Origin: Nocardia sp. XZ_19_385
Lineage (GTDB): Bacteria > Actinomycetota > Actinomycetes > Mycobacteriales > Mycobacteriaceae
Assembly (NCBI RefSeq): GCF_015355755.1
Contig: NZ_JACVEE010000001.1
Coordinates: forward strand, 1,612,001 to 1,676,000
Direction: 5' to 3'
Length of the DNA: 64,000 nucleotides
Part shown: positions 43,370-53,569 of the stretch, piece after piece
Numbering within the stretch: position 1 is the stretch's first letter
Layout: the number at the start of each line of letters is the position of its first letter
Position numbers and translations under genes: made by a program
The notes under the pieces: generated by a model
Databases searched by the model: none
Told to the model about the DNA's origin: nothing
The model's input: the letters and a program-made list of their open reading frames with translations, nothing else

Positions 43370-43731
43370 CAGAACGCCGCCGCGAGGTGTTCGACGACCG
43401 GCTCCCGGCCGGGGAGCACCAGCACCGAGATCACGTCGAAGCGGACCGTGCGATAGGGGCCGTCGTGTTCTTGTAGCCACAGCAGGGCCAGTTGCCGAAT
43501 GCGGCGGCGCTTATCGAAGGTGACCGACTCCTCGGGGCGGCCGAAACCCAAGCCGCGCCTGGTCTTCACCTCGACGAAGGCGGTGACCTTCGAATCGTGT
43601 GCGATGAGGTCCAATTCCCCGAACCGGCAGCGCCAGTTCCTGCCAATGATCTCCCAGCCGGTGGCCAGCAGATACTTTGCGGCCAGCTCTTCCCCTCGTG
43701 CGCCGAGCGCCTTGTTATCCGTCACCCGCAC
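43369..43731 (-). CDS. yraN: UPF0102 (YraN) endonuclease-like protein
   Basis: This 120-residue protein has the RecB-like nuclease core. G-ARGEELAAKYLLATGWEI is the N-terminal helix, RFGELDLIAHD and FVEVKTRR provide the D-x-E-x-K acidic/Lys signature, and FDKRRRIRQLALLWL is the following helix. The function in bacteria is unclear; a nuclease role is inferred from the fold. It overlaps comM by one base, the order known from mycobacteria (Rv2898c-Rv2897c). Confidence 0.92.
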   Translation of the reverse strand: MRVTDNKALGARGEELAAKYLLATGWEIIGRNWRCRFGELDLIAHDSKVTAFVEVKTRRGLGFGRPEESVTFDKRRRIRQLALLWLQEHDGPYRTVRFDVISVLVLPGREPVVEHLAAAF

Positions 43732-43873
43732 AGCGTGCGGGGTGGCCGCGACAGCGCCGCCGAGCCGACCTGGGGAAACGGAAAGGGTGTGGATAACCGT
43801 TCAGCTGTGGACAACTCGCGTCCACCCAGCCGTCTAGCACAAGAACCTGTCGGTCCCCCGTGCTAGCCGAGAA

Positions 43874-44179
43874 CTACTCGGGAAGCCGCAGGTCCGGCTT
43901 CTCCAGCTCTTCGATATTCACGTCCTTGAAGGTGATCACCCGGACGTGTTTGACGAAACGCGCCGGACGGTACATGTCCCACACCCAGGCATCGCTCATG
44001 CGTACTTCGAAGTACACCTCGCCGTCGGCGTTCTGCGGCCGCAGCTCGACGGAATTGGCCAGGTAGAAGCGGCGTTCGGTTTCCACCACGTACGAGAACT
44101 GACCGACGATGTCCTTGTACTCGCGATACAGCGAGAGTTCCATCTCGGTTTCGTACTTCTCGAGGTCCTCGGCACTCAT
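43874..44179 (-). CDS. DUF2469 protein (Rv2901c-like)
   Basis: This 101-residue acidic protein starts MSAEDLEKYETEMELSLYREYKDIVGQFSYVVETERRFYL. It is nearly identical in pattern to the conserved actinobacterial DUF2469 family, located between rnhB and yraN as here. The family has no known activity. A Trp/Tyr-rich segment (MSDAWVWDMYRPARF) and a charged C-terminus (LEKPDLRLPE) stand out. It probably belongs to the lepB-rnhB transcription unit, since it follows rnhB by 67 bases. Confidence 0.9.
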   Translation of the reverse strand: MSAEDLEKYETEMELSLYREYKDIVGQFSYVVETERRFYLANSVELRPQNADGEVYFEVRMSDAWVWDMYRPARFVKHVRVITFKDVNIEELEKPDLRLPE

Positions 44180-44246
44180 CGGGTGGAAGTCCTCCTAATT
44201 CGCGGTCCTTGATGAGACACAGCCCTAGCGGCGTCGTTGGAGCACA

Positions 44247-45011
44247 TCATCTCGCATGGACCGCGTCGCTAGCCACTCGGCCTTCCCGCGCATCCTCGGC
44301 CAGCATCGCGTCGGCGTATTCCAGCGCCGGATCGACGGGCACCAGACCCGCCGTTTCCCGCACATTGCGCCAAGAGCGCCGGTGCTCGCTGCTGGGCCCC
44401 AGGCGGTGCAACGCCTCGGTGTGCTCGGGCGTGTTGTAGCCCTTGTGCGCGGCGAAACCGTAGCCGGGCAGGCGCTCGTCGAGCTCGACCATCATCCGGT
44501 CGCGAGTGACCTTGGCCAGGATGCTGGCGGCCGCGATGCAGGCGGCCACGCCATCGCCGCCGATCACCGGCAGCGACGGCGCGGGGATGCCGGGCACCCG
44601 GAAGCCGTCGGTGAGCACATAGCCCGGCGTCCGGCCGAGTCCGGCGACCGCGCGGCGCATGCCTTCGATATTGGCGACGTGGATGCCGATCGAATCGATC
44701 TCCCAGGCCGGGATCACCACGACCTCGTAGGCCAGGGCCAGCCGCTGGATGATCGGGAAGAGCTCCTCCCGGGTGGCCTCGGTGAGCTTCTTGGAATCGT
44801 CGAGCCCGCCGAGCCGGTCGTAGGCCTTCGGGGCGAGCAAGCAGGCGGCGACCACCAGCGGGCCCGCACACGGACCGCGCCCGGCTTCGTCGACACCGGC
44901 GACCGGGCCTAGCCCGCTGCGGATCAGCGCCGCTTCCAGGGTGCGCAAACCACCCGCCTTGCGCATCACGACGCGCGGCGGCCAAAGAGTGGTGCTCCGG
45001 GTGTACCCCAC
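44247..45011 (-). CDS. rnhB: Ribonuclease HII
   Basis: RNase HII cuts RNA in RNA/DNA hybrids and misincorporated ribonucleotides. The 254-residue protein has [20 protein letters not shown] with the metal-binding Asp-Glu, then [39 protein letters not shown] and [15 protein letters not shown]. The N-terminal [17 protein letters not shown] matches the mycobacterial protein, so the GTG at 45011 or a nearby start is plausible. The C-terminal ~25 residues are variable. It lies between lepB and DUF2469. Confidence 0.95.
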   Translation of the reverse strand: MGYTRSTTLWPPRVVMRKAGGLRTLEAALIRSGLGPVAGVDEAGRGPCAGPLVVAACLLAPKAYDRLGGLDDSKKLTEATREELFPIIQRLALAYEVVVIPAWEIDSIGIHVANIEGMRRAVAGLGRTPGYVLTDGFRVPGIPAPSLPVIGGDGVAACIAAASILAKVTRDRMMVELDERLPGYGFAAHKGYNTPEHTEALHRLGPSSEHRRSWRNVRETAGLVPVDPALEYADAMLAEDAREGRVASDAVHAR

Positions 45012-45055
45012 GATCCAATTATCCTGCCGCCGCGCGCTTTCAGTTCGCCAGGGTG

Positions 45056-45850
45056 TCAGTTCACCTGTGGGTCGACCGAACTGACCGGTCCGATCCGGCT
45101 CGGCGGCCAGATCTTGAACACCGCCTTACCTCGGACGTTGTCGACCGGAACGGTGCCCTGCAGCGAATCGGAGACGTGCGCACGGGAGTCGGCGGACTGG
45201 TCGCGGTTGTCGCCCATCACCCACAGGTTGCCCTCGGGCACCTTGATCGGGCCGAAGACCCGGCCGGCGGGGTAGGTGGCGTTCTGCTTACCGGCGAACC
45301 ACGGGTAGTCGTTCTTCACGTAGGACTCGTCGAGCGGCTTTCCGTCGACCAGGATCCGGCCCTCGGCGTCGCAGCACTGCACGGTCTGCCCGCCGACCGC
45401 GATGACGCGCTTGACGAGATCGTTCTCGTCCGGCGGCACCAGGCCGAAGAAGGAGAAGAAGTTCTGCACGCCGCGGATCATCGTGTTTTCCGAGCGGATC
45501 GACTGGTAGCGGGTGTTCCAGGACGGCGGGCCGACGAACACCACGACATCGCCCGGCTTCGGATCACTGAAGTAGTAGCTGAGCTTCTCCACGTAGATGC
45601 GGTCGCCGACGCAGCCGGGGCAGCCGTGCAGCGTCGGTTCCATCGACTGGGAGGGAATCACGTACGGCCGGCCGACGAAGGTGACCATCAGCGCGGCGAT
45701 GACGGCCGCGATCACGATGAGGATGGGCAGTTCCTGCCAGAACGGCCGCTGCTTCTTGGTCTTCTTGGCGCGCCGCGCCCTAGGGGTCTTCCGCTCTGCC
45801 CCTTCGTCATCCGCACCCGACACCGACACCGACCCACTTTCGTCTGCCAC
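45056..45850 (-). CDS. lepB: Signal peptidase I
   Basis: LepB cleaves Sec and Tat signal peptides on the outer face of the membrane. The 264-residue protein has a charged cytoplasmic N-terminus (to about residue 38, with RRAKKTKKQ). One membrane helix follows ([19 protein letters not shown]). The catalytic Ser is in [11 protein letters not shown] near residue 70, the Lys in [11 protein letters not shown] near 145, and [11 protein letters not shown] near 218. A Cys pair (GCPGC) and another (QCCD) are additional features. It is followed by rnhB 44 bases downstream. Confidence 0.96.
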   Translation of the reverse strand: MADESGSVSVSGADDEGAERKTPRARRAKKTKKQRPFWQELPILIVIAAVIAALMVTFVGRPYVIPSQSMEPTLHGCPGCVGDRIYVEKLSYYFSDPKPGDVVVFVGPPSWNTRYQSIRSENTMIRGVQNFFSFFGLVPPDENDLVKRVIAVGGQTVQCCDAEGRILVDGKPLDESYVKNDYPWFAGKQNATYPAGRVFGPIKVPEGNLWVMGDNRDQSADSRAHVSDSLQGTVPVDNVRGKAVFKIWPPSRIGPVSSVDPQVN

Positions 45851-45933
45851 GCCGAACAGAGTAGCCCGGCACCCTGCCTGACGGCGGGTACCGGGCTACG
45901 AAGTTCTGCTGTGCCGCTGAGCGGGCTACGAGA

Positions 45934-46275
45934 TCAGCGCTTTTCCTTGATCTTGGCGGCCTTGCCGCGCAGGTCGCGCAGGTAGTACAGCTTGGCGCGA
46001 CGGACGTCACCACGGGTCACGACGTCGATGTGGTCGATGTTGGGGCTGTGCACCGGGAAGGTGCGCTCGACGCCGACACCGAAGGAGACCTTGCGGACGG
46101 TGAAGGTCTCGCGGATGCCACCACCCTGGCGGCGGATCACGACGCCCTTGAAGACCTGGATGCGCTCCTTCGAGCCTTCGATGACCTTCACGTGCACGTT
46201 CAGCGTGTCGCCCGGGCGGAAGTCCGGGACGTCGCTGCGCAGCGACTTTTCGTCGAGGAAGTCGAGGGTGTTCAT
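45934..46275 (-). CDS. rplS: 50S ribosomal protein L19
   Basis: L19 lies at the 30S-50S interface. The 113-residue protein starts at ATG 46275, six bases after AAAGG; an ATG at 46281 would be too close to the ribosome binding site. It has the conserved [40 protein letters not shown] and [25 protein letters not shown]. Upstream 216 bases carry no gene; downstream it is separated from lepB by 83 bases. Confidence 0.97.
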   Translation of the reverse strand: MNTLDFLDEKSLRSDVPDFRPGDTLNVHVKVIEGSKERIQVFKGVVIRRQGGGIRETFTVRKVSFGVGVERTFPVHSPNIDHIDVVTRGDVRRAKLYYLRDLRGKAAKIKEKR

Positions 46276-46491
46276 TTTCATCCTTTGCGATGTTTGCGCG
46301 AACAGAGGACCCTGGCGGCATTCCCTCGACATAGCCGAGGACGCGCGACCGGTTCATGCTCCGAATTAGGGGGTGCTCCCGGGACAGAAATCTCCCTAGG
46401 GCAACCCGAGTATTGTGCCAGACCTCGGGTCGCCCGCAGAAATCACCCCCTGGTCAGCACCCCCGATCCCCGCTCTGACCGGCGAGCGTGC

Positions 46492-47379
46492 TCAGCGGTC
46501 GGACTTGTGCTCCGGGCCGAAAAGGGAATGCTCCGGCGAGAACAGGGGATGCGGATGTGGGGCCGGTGGGGCCGGGACGACCTTGCGGGCCAACTCCGCC
46601 TCGGCGGCGCTGCGGACGTGCTCGACATCCGGCTTTCCGGCGATGAGGTCTTGGATGAAGATCTTCGCACGGATGACCGGCCGCCGATACCGGCGTTCGC
46701 GCACGATCGCGCGGTACATCAGGCGGCGGCGTTCGGCGTAGCGCCAGCGGGCCCAGGGGGCGCCGGGGCGGCTCAGGCGCAGGGTGCCGATCCACAGCAG
46801 TGGCGGGAAGAACATGCCGAACAGGCCCGTCCAGATCTTGCCTTTGGCGATGACGATGGCGGCCAGCAGCAGGTTCGACAGGGCGATGACGGTGGCGACG
46901 GCCTTGGCGTCGGGGCCGATGGAGCTGCGCACGTCGCCGATCTCGAGGATCGAGAGCGGGTGGAAGCCGAGCAGCAGCAGGCCGGTGACGGCGAGCGCGA
47001 CGAAGACCGCGTCGACCGAGGTGCGGCCCTGTTCTTCCCAGTAGACGTCGCGCAGGTAATAGATGAGCGCGAACTCGTCGAGGACCAGTGCGGCCCCGAC
47101 GCCGAACGCGGCCGCGAAAGCCGCCACGGCCGGTTCACCGCCACTGTCGTACACCGCGATCAGGCCCAGCCCGGAACCGAGGACCAGCACCACGCCGATG
47201 ACCATGTGGTGGATATGGGTGTCACCGGCGCGGAGGTTGCCGGGCCACCAGCGCACCTGTTTACGGATCAGCCGGACGCTGATCCGAATGAACAGGAACC
47301 CGACGATGAACCCGAGCAGGAAGCACAGCAGCGGTAGGCGGCCCTGCGCGATCACATCGTTCTCGAGCCATCTGCGCAT
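46492..47379 (-). CDS. Integral membrane protein of unknown function
   Basis: This 295-residue protein has about six to seven membrane helices: LPLLCFLLGFIVGFLFIRIS, IHHMVIGVVLVLGSGLGLIAV, AFAAAFGVGAALVLDEFALIYYL, VDAVFVALAVTGLLLLGF, AVATVIALSNLLLAAIVI and WTGLFGMFFPPLLWIGTL. HIHHM in the second helix and DEFALI in the third are conserved-looking polar groups within helices. The C-terminus is basic, then Pro/His-rich and cytoplasmic. It follows tex by about 30 bases. I do not recognise the function; a transport or sensing role is possible. Confidence 0.75.
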   Translation of the reverse strand: MRRWLENDVIAQGRLPLLCFLLGFIVGFLFIRISVRLIRKQVRWWPGNLRAGDTHIHHMVIGVVLVLGSGLGLIAVYDSGGEPAVAAFAAAFGVGAALVLDEFALIYYLRDVYWEEQGRTSVDAVFVALAVTGLLLLGFHPLSILEIGDVRSSIGPDAKAVATVIALSNLLLAAIVIAKGKIWTGLFGMFFPPLLWIGTLRLSRPGAPWARWRYAERRRLMYRAIVRERRYRRPVIRAKIFIQDLIAGKPDVEHVRSAAEAELARKVVPAPPAPHPHPLFSPEHSLFGPEHKSDR

Positions 47380-47411
47380 GGCCGCCTGCCAACCTCCCGC
47401 CTGGTGAAAAC

Positions 47412-49835
47412 CTACTTACCGAAGCCTGCCCGGCGCAGCGCGTCGGCCATGGAACCGGTCGGCGCGGGTGCGTTGGCGCGCCGCTGATTGCCCTGGTTGC
47501 GACTCGGCTGCTTGTTCTGCCCATTCTGCCGCTGCCGGTTGTCCTGGCCGGACTGACCACGCGGGGCGCCGCCGCGATTTCCGGTGCCGCGTTCCGGTTT
47601 CGCTGTCGCACCGCCCGGTTCGTCGTCCAGGCGCAACGACAGTCCGATGCGCTGGCGAGCCACGTCGACCTCGAGCACCTTCACCTTGACCACGTCACCG
47701 GATTTCACCACCTCGCGCGGGTCCTTGACGAAGTTGTGCGACATGGCCGACACGTGCACCAGGCCGTCCTGGTGCACGCCGACATCGACGAACGCGCCGA
47801 ACGCCGCCACGTTGGTGACGACACCTTCGAGCACCATGCCGGGCTCGAGGTCGGCGACCTTCTCCACACCGGCGGCGAATTCGGCGGTCTTGAACTCCGG
47901 GCGCGGGTCGCGGCCGGGCTTCTCCAGTTCGGAGATGATGTCGGTGACGGTGGGCAGACCGAAGGTCTCGTCGGTGAACTCGTCGGGCCGCAGCGAGCGC
48001 AGCACGCCGGTGTTGCCGATCAGTTCGGTGACGCCGCTGCCGGTCTTCTGCAAGATGCGCCGCACCACGGGGTAGGCCTCGGGGTGCACCGCGGAGGTGT
48101 CGAGCGGGTCGTCGCCGCCGCGGATGCGCAGGAAGCCCGCGCACTGTTCGAAGGCCTTCGGTCCCAACCGCGGCACCTCCAGCAACGCCTTGCGGCTGCG
48201 GTAGGAACCGTGCTGATCACGGTGGGCCACAATGGATTCCGCGACCGAACCGGTGATGCCGGAGACCCGGGACAGCAGCGGCACCGAGGCGGTGTTCACG
48301 TCGACGCCGACCGCGTTCACCGCGTCCTCGACCACCGCGCCCAGCGAGCGGGCCAGCAGGGTCTCGGACACGTCGTGCTGGTACTGGCCGACGCCGATGG
48401 ACTTCGGGTCGATCTTCACCAGCTCGGCGAGCGGGTCCTGCAGGCGGCGCGCGATGGATACCGCGCCGCGCAGCGACACGTCCATATCGGGCAGTTCCTG
48501 CGTGGCGTAGGCCGAGGCGGAGTACACCGAGGCTCCGGCCTCGGAGACCACGATCTTGGTGGGCTTGTTCTCCGGGATGCGCGAGATCAGCTCGGTGGCA
48601 AGGGCATCGGTCTCGCGCGAGGCGGTGCCGTTGCCGATGGCGATGAGCTCCACGTTGAAGCGGGCGACCAGTGCGCCGAGCACCGCGAGGGACTTCTCGG
48701 TCTGGCCCTGCGGCTTGTGCGGGTAGATGACCTCGGTGGCGACGGCCTTACCGGTGGCGTCGACGACCGCGACCTTCACGCCGGTGCGGTAGCCCGGGTC
48801 CAAGCCCATGGTGGTGCGGGTGCCGGCGGGCGCGGCGAGCAGCAGGTCGCGCAGGTTCGCGGCGAACACATCGACCGCGTCCTTCTCGGCGGCCTGACGC
48901 AGGCGCATGCGAGTGTCGATGCCAAGGCTCACTTGAAGTTTCGTGCGCCAGGCCCAGCGGACCGTATCCATCAACCAGCTGTCGGCAGGGCGGCCCTTGT
49001 CGGCGATGCCGAACTTGACCGCGATCCGGCCTTCGTAGATGGAACGCTCGCCCGGCGCCAATTCCTCTGTCTCGGAATCGAGCTGGAGGCTGAGGACCTC
49101 TTCCTTCTCACCGCGCAGCAGCGCCAGGATGCGGTGCGAGGGCAGCTTGGAGAACGGTTCACTGAACTCGAAGTAGTCGGAGAACTTCGCGCCCGCCTCC
49201 TCCTTGCCCGGGCGCACGGTGGATTTGATCTGGCCGCGGTTCCACATCAGCTCGCGCACTTCACCGACCAGGTCGGCGTCCTCGGCGAAACGCTCGACCA
49301 GGATGGCGCGGGCGCCGTCGAGTTGCTCGGCGGTGTACTGCGCCGGATCGGTGGACGGGTCGTTGATCAGCGCGTCGGCGACCGGTTCGTGGCCCGCCTC
49401 GCGCGCGATCTGGGCCTTGGTGCGGCGCTTGGGCTTGTACGGCAGGTAGATGTCTTCGAGGCGAGCTTTCGTCTCGGCCAGCATCAGCTGCCCGAGCAGC
49501 GCGTTGTCCAGTTTGCCCTGGCCCTTGATGGATTCGATGATCGCGCCGCGGCGCTCGTCGAGTTCGCGCAGGTAGCTCAGGCGTTCGTCGAGCTGACGCA
49601 GCTGCGCGTCGTCGAGGCCGTCGGTGACCTCCTTGCGGTAGCGCGCGATGAACGGCACCGTCGAACCGGCGTCGAGCAGCTCCACGGCGGCACGGACCTG
49701 GCTCTCCCGCACTCCTAGCTCGTCGGCGATGCGCCGCCCCACGCTAGCGAGGGGAGTGGGCGCGGCGGCGGTCGTGTCGGTGCTGTTCGTCTCTGAACTG
49801 GCGATCTCGGGCGCTGTCGTCACGGCCGCCAACAC
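47412..49835 (-). CDS. tex: Tex-family RNA-binding transcription accessory protein
   Basis: This 807-residue protein has the Tex layout: an N-terminal helical domain (SVGRRIADELGVRESQVRAAVELLD), RYRKEVTDGLDDAQLRQL, and the YqgF/RNase H-like domain (TTMGLDPGYRTGVKVAVVDATG). Helix-hairpin-helix motifs follow (NTASVPLLSRVSGITGSVAESIV), with an S1 domain near residue 665 (GMVLEGVVTNVAAFGAFVDV). The last ~70 residues are Gln/Gly/Arg-rich and disordered. Tex binds nucleic acids and affects transcription or gene expression under stress. The start may be at 49835 (GTG) or 49823. Confidence 0.93.
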   Translation of the reverse strand: MLAAVTTAPEIASSETNSTDTTAAAPTPLASVGRRIADELGVRESQVRAAVELLDAGSTVPFIARYRKEVTDGLDDAQLRQLDERLSYLRELDERRGAIIESIKGQGKLDNALLGQLMLAETKARLEDIYLPYKPKRRTKAQIAREAGHEPVADALINDPSTDPAQYTAEQLDGARAILVERFAEDADLVGEVRELMWNRGQIKSTVRPGKEEAGAKFSDYFEFSEPFSKLPSHRILALLRGEKEEVLSLQLDSETEELAPGERSIYEGRIAVKFGIADKGRPADSWLMDTVRWAWRTKLQVSLGIDTRMRLRQAAEKDAVDVFAANLRDLLLAAPAGTRTTMGLDPGYRTGVKVAVVDATGKAVATEVIYPHKPQGQTEKSLAVLGALVARFNVELIAIGNGTASRETDALATELISRIPENKPTKIVVSEAGASVYSASAYATQELPDMDVSLRGAVSIARRLQDPLAELVKIDPKSIGVGQYQHDVSETLLARSLGAVVEDAVNAVGVDVNTASVPLLSRVSGITGSVAESIVAHRDQHGSYRSRKALLEVPRLGPKAFEQCAGFLRIRGGDDPLDTSAVHPEAYPVVRRILQKTGSGVTELIGNTGVLRSLRPDEFTDETFGLPTVTDIISELEKPGRDPRPEFKTAEFAAGVEKVADLEPGMVLEGVVTNVAAFGAFVDVGVHQDGLVHVSAMSHNFVKDPREVVKSGDVVKVKVLEVDVARQRIGLSLRLDDEPGGATAKPERGTGNRGGAPRGQSGQDNRQRQNGQNKQPSRNQGNQRRANAPAPTGSMADALRRAGFGK

Positions 49836-49859
49836 TACCGCCGCCTGCTGACAAAGGAC

Positions 49860-51527
49860 CTACCCCTGGGTGAACCCTTCGCCCGCAGCAACACTCCCCG
49901 ACGCCGGGACCAGCGTCTTCGCCATTTCCCGCATCTCGGCTTTGCGCACCTTGCCGGTGACGGTCATCGGGAATTCGTCCACGATGTGGACATAGCGCGG
50001 AATCTTGAAGTGCGCCAGCTTGCCTGCGCAGAATGCCCGGATCGCGTCGGCGTCCAGCGCGGCCGCACCCTCGCGCAGCCGGATCCAAGCCATCAGTTCC
50101 TCACCGTATTTCGGGTCGGCCACGCCGATGACCTGGGCGTCCAGAATGTCGGGGTGGGTGTAGAGGAATTCCTCGATCTCGCGCGGGTAGATGTTCTCGC
50201 CGCCGCGGATGACCATGTCCTTGATGCGGCCGGTGACCGCGAGGTAGCCGTCGTCGTCCATCACACCGATGTCGCCGGTGTGCATCCAGCGGGCGGCGTC
50301 GATCGCCTCGGCGGTCTTCTCCGGCTGATTCCAGTAGCCGAGCATCACCGAGTAGCCGCGGGTGCACAGCTCCCCCGGTTCGCCCCGGGGCACCGTCAAA
50401 CCTGTTGCGGGATCGACGATTTTGACCTCGAGGTGCGGGAGCACCCGGCCCACGGTGCCGGTGCGGCGGTCCAGGCTGTCGTCGCGGCGGGTCTGGGTGG
50501 ACACCGGTGCGGTTTCGGTCATGCCGTAGCAGATGCAGACCTCGGACATGCCCATGCGATCGATGACCCGCTTCATCACCTCGACCGGGCAGGGCGAGCC
50601 CGCCATGATGCCGGTGCGCAGGCTCGATAGGTCGGGTGCCGCACCGCCGTCGAGTTCACCGAGCATGGCGATGAACATGGTCGGCACGCCGTACAGTGAG
50701 GTGCAGCGTTCGGCCGCGACCGCCGCCAGCGTGGCCGCGGGATCGAACGCGGGAGCCGGAATCACCACCGTCGCACCGTGACTGGTGGACGCGAGATTGC
50801 CCATCACCATTCCGAAACAATGGTAGAAGGGCACCGGCAGGCAGATCCGGTCGTGCTCGGTATACCCGCACAGCTCGCCGACGAAATAGCCGTTGTTCAG
50901 GATGTTGTGGTGGCTGAGCGTTGCGCCTTTCGGAAAGCCCGTTGTGCCGGAGGTGTATTGGATGTTGATCGGATCATCCATCGACAGGGTGCCCGCGATC
51001 TCGGTCAGGCGAGCGGCGTCGATCTCATAGCGCACCAGTACATCCCACGCCACGGTGCCCAGGATCAGGACCTGTTCCAGCCCCGGACAATTCGGCCGGA
51101 CTTCGTCGATCATGTAGACGTAATTGGAGGTCTTGAATTCCGGCGCGGCGATCAGCAGCCGCACCCCGGCCTGCCGCAGCACGTATTCCAGTTCACTGGT
51201 GCGGTACGCCGGATTGATATTCACCAGCACCGCACCGATTTTCGCGGTCGCGTACTGCACGAGGAACCATTCCGCGCAGTTCGGCGCCCAGATGCCGACC
51301 CGGTCGCCCTTGTCGATACCCAGTGCCGTCAGGCCGGTCGCGAGCGAATCTATGGCGGAGGCGAGTTCGCGATAGGTCCAGCGTCGACCGGACGGAACGT
51401 CCACCAGCGCTTCCCTATTGGGGAACGCGGCGACGGCGCGGTCGAAGTTGGCTCCGATCGTGTCGCCGAGCAACGGTGCTTCCGAAACACCCGACGCGTA
51501 GCTGGGCTGCCCAGTAACCACTGGCAT
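49860..51527 (-). CDS. Acyl-CoA ligase (FadD35-like AMP-forming)
   Basis: This 555-residue enzyme starts at ATG 51527 with GGAGGAG eight bases upstream. Motifs: P-loop [15 protein letters not shown] near residue 196, [10 protein letters not shown] near 325, [14 protein letters not shown] near 428, [20 protein letters not shown] near 446 and the catalytic Lys in [11 protein letters not shown] near 533. The [23 protein letters not shown]-terminus recalls the medium-chain or FadD35-type ligases of mycobacteria and similar fatty acid ligases. It is separated from the lipid island by 26 kb. It ends 24 bases before tex begins. Confidence 0.88.
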   Translation of the reverse strand: MPVVTGQPSYASGVSEAPLLGDTIGANFDRAVAAFPNREALVDVPSGRRWTYRELASAIDSLATGLTALGIDKGDRVGIWAPNCAEWFLVQYATAKIGAVLVNINPAYRTSELEYVLRQAGVRLLIAAPEFKTSNYVYMIDEVRPNCPGLEQVLILGTVAWDVLVRYEIDAARLTEIAGTLSMDDPINIQYTSGTTGFPKGATLSHHNILNNGYFVGELCGYTEHDRICLPVPFYHCFGMVMGNLASTSHGATVVIPAPAFDPAATLAAVAAERCTSLYGVPTMFIAMLGELDGGAAPDLSSLRTGIMAGSPCPVEVMKRVIDRMGMSEVCICYGMTETAPVSTQTRRDDSLDRRTGTVGRVLPHLEVKIVDPATGLTVPRGEPGELCTRGYSVMLGYWNQPEKTAEAIDAARWMHTGDIGVMDDDGYLAVTGRIKDMVIRGGENIYPREIEEFLYTHPDILDAQVIGVADPKYGEELMAWIRLREGAAALDADAIRAFCAGKLAHFKIPRYVHIVDEFPMTVTGKVRKAEMREMAKTLVPASGSVAAGEGFTQG

Positions 51528-51633
51528 AGCTTGATCTCCTCCGCGGACCGACACTGTCCCCAACATGATGTGGCTCACATCGTTTTAGCACCACCCCTGA
51601 AAGGAGGTGCCGAGATCGTGCGATGATCGCCCG

Positions 51634-52803
51634 GTGAGACTCTCGGGGTGGAAAAATTTGCGGGTCGTAATCGTGCTGGGACTGCTGGCGGCGCTGGCTG
51701 GCTGTTCGGACTCGAATTCCGCGACGGTCGGCACACCCGATGCACCGATCCTGGATCTCGGCGGTATCCGCAAACTCGCGGTGGGGCCGCACGACGACAT
51801 CAAGCCGACCGCGAACGGGCTGTACGTCGTCGCGGATGGCGAACTGCGGGGGATCGATCCGCTGTCCGGCGAGCGGCGCTGGACGGTGCGGCGCGAGGGT
51901 CTGCGACCTGATCCCAAACGGATATATCAGGCGGACTACGGGAAGGTCCTGCAGGTGTCCTGGCTGGATACGCCAGGACAGATCGCCTACGCGGCCGACA
52001 CCGGGCGCGAGCTGTGGCGCACCGACTCGGAGTGGTTCGAGCTGGACACCAAGGGCGGCCGGTTCATCCGCAACGACCCGCACACCGGGGTCCGCGCCTG
52101 GGACCTCGACTACACCGCATTGGGTTGTGCCGCCGGGCTTCCCGAGGACTCGATGTATGTGTTCGAGAGTCGCGAGGCGGCGCTGTTCCGGTGCCCGGTC
52201 AAACCCGGCCCGGAAAATTTCGAAGGCGAACAGCTCATCGGCGGACTGACGCTCGACACCGGAGCGTTGATCTGGAAGCGCACGGTACCCGACCGCCGTA
52301 GCTTCGCCCGGTCGACCAATACTCTGGCGATTGTCACTTCCGGTGACACCCGCGAGGTGATCGAGAGCGGGACCGGACGGGTGCTGGGCTCGCGTGCCAA
52401 GTCGGCAGCTGAGTGGCAGTTCACCATGCCCGACGCCGCAACCCTGATCATGGACAGCTCAACGGTCAAGGACAACAAGGACTTCCGCCTCGAAGAAGCC
52501 GACGGGCGGGTGCGCTGGCGCGCCCCGTTCCCCGAAACCGAGGAAATCCTCCTGGGTAACGGCACCGGCAATGTGGTCTTGGCGACGATGCGCAAGCGCC
52601 TGGGGAATTACGACTGCTGGCTGCTGGCCTACGATTTGGCGACCGGTGAGCGCACAGTCGTGGCCGGCCCCGGCGCCACCGGCCAAGGGGAAAAGCCTGC
52701 GTTCGAAGCCACGCTGCAGCAAGGCATGATCGGGCCACCGTCCCCGTGGGGTGTGCTGATCAAGTTGAAGGATGGCGAATTCGCTGTCATCCCAGCCGAA
52801 TAG
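51634..52803 (+). CDS. Lipoprotein with PQQ-like beta-propeller
   Basis: This protein has about 389 residues, from GTG 51634. The N-terminus RLSGWKNLRVVIVLGLLAALAGC is a lipoprotein signal with lipobox LAGC. The rest shows repeated strands with PQQ-like features: PLSGERRWTVRREG, AADTGRELWRTDSEW, DTGALIWKRTVP, EADGRVRWRAPFP and DLATGERTVVAG, i.e. about six blades with G-x-W or equivalent motifs. It probably lies in the periplasm or outer face, with no catalytic signature. A strong AAGGAGG at 51601-51607 is too far from the chosen start to be its ribosome binding site. It converges with trmD: one base separates the two stops. Confidence 0.75.
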   Translation: MRLSGWKNLRVVIVLGLLAALAGCSDSNSATVGTPDAPILDLGGIRKLAVGPHDDIKPTANGLYVVADGELRGIDPLSGERRWTVRREGLRPDPKRIYQADYGKVLQVSWLDTPGQIAYAADTGRELWRTDSEWFELDTKGGRFIRNDPHTGVRAWDLDYTALGCAAGLPEDSMYVFESREAALFRCPVKPGPENFEGEQLIGGLTLDTGALIWKRTVPDRRSFARSTNTLAIVTSGDTREVIESGTGRVLGSRAKSAAEWQFTMPDAATLIMDSSTVKDNKDFRLEEADGRVRWRAPFPETEEILLGNGTGNVVLATMRKRLGNYDCWLLAYDLATGERTVVAGPGATGQGEKPAFEATLQQGMIGPPSPWGVLIKLKDGEFAVIPAE

Positions 52804-52804
52804 C

Positions 52805-53488
52805 TCAGTCGGGCGGCAGTAGATCCGGGCGGCGTTCGCGGGTGCGCTGCAAGGATTGCTCATGCCGCCAGGCGGCGACCTTGGCGTGGTCGCCCGAGAG
52901 CAGGATGGGTGGGACATCCAGGCCGCGCCAGGAAACCGGGCGGGTATAGCTGGGGCCTTCCAGAAGGCCGTCGGAGAACGAATCCTCCTGGTGGGATTGC
53001 TGATTGCCCAGCACGCCGGGGATGAGGCGGACGAACGCCTCGGTCATCACCAGGACGGCGGCTTCGCCACCGATCAGGACGTAATCGCCGATGCTGACCT
53101 CTTCGACGCGGACCCGGCGGGCGGCGTCGTCGAAGACGCGCTGATCGATGCCCTCGTAGCGGCCGCAGGCGAAGACGATGTGCTTTTCGGTGGCCCAGCG
53201 TTCGGCGGTGCGCTGCGTGAACGGGACACCGGCCGGGGTGGGGACGACGAGCAGTGCGTCGTCGGGGCAGACCTCGTCCAGGGCGTCGCCCCAGATGGTC
53301 GGCTTCATGACCATGCCCGGGCCGCCGCCGTAGGGCGAATCATCGACCGCCTTGTGCACGTCATGGGTCCAACGGCGCAGGTCGTGGACGTCTACGGAGA
53401 TCAAGCCCTTGTCGATGGCCTTGCCGAGCAACGCGGTGCGCAAGGGTTCGAGGTACTCCGGGAAGATCGTGACCACGTCGAGCTTCAT
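52805..53488 (-). CDS. trmD: tRNA (guanine-N1)-methyltransferase
   Basis: TrmD methylates G37 of tRNAs reading codons CNN/GGN, preventing +1 frameshifts. The 227-residue protein has MKLDVVTIFPEYLEPL at the N-terminus, DSPYGGGPGMVMKP, the SPOUT knot FACGRYEGIDQRV and VSIGDYVLIGGEAAVLVM, and the catalytic RLIPGVLGNQQSHQEDSF. It follows rimM by about 81 bases with a stem-loop between, and its stop abuts the convergent lipoprotein gene. Confidence 0.97.
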   Translation of the reverse strand: MKLDVVTIFPEYLEPLRTALLGKAIDKGLISVDVHDLRRWTHDVHKAVDDSPYGGGPGMVMKPTIWGDALDEVCPDDALLVVPTPAGVPFTQRTAERWATEKHIVFACGRYEGIDQRVFDDAARRVRVEEVSIGDYVLIGGEAAVLVMTEAFVRLIPGVLGNQQSHQEDSFSDGLLEGPSYTRPVSWRGLDVPPILLSGDHAKVAAWRHEQSLQRTRERRPDLLPPD

Positions 53489-53520
53489 CGAATCTCCGGT
53501 TTCACTCGGTCCTGATGCAG

Positions 53521-53553
53521 CTCGACCGGGGAACCTGTTGTCCCCCGGTCGAG
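53521..53553 (-). promoter_or_regulatory. Stem-loop in the rimM-trmD spacer
   Basis: CTCGACCGGGG pairs perfectly with CCCCGGTCGAG across 11 bases. No T-run follows on the minus strand. It could be a partial terminator or processing site between rimM and trmD. Confidence 0.5.
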
Positions 53554-53569
53554 TTCGGTCAGTTGTTCG

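Noticed and set aside
51601..51607. AAGGAGG as ribosome binding site of the lipoprotein gene
   Set aside because: It is 26 bases from the start that gives a proper lipoprotein signal; the GTG that overlaps it cannot be used with it.
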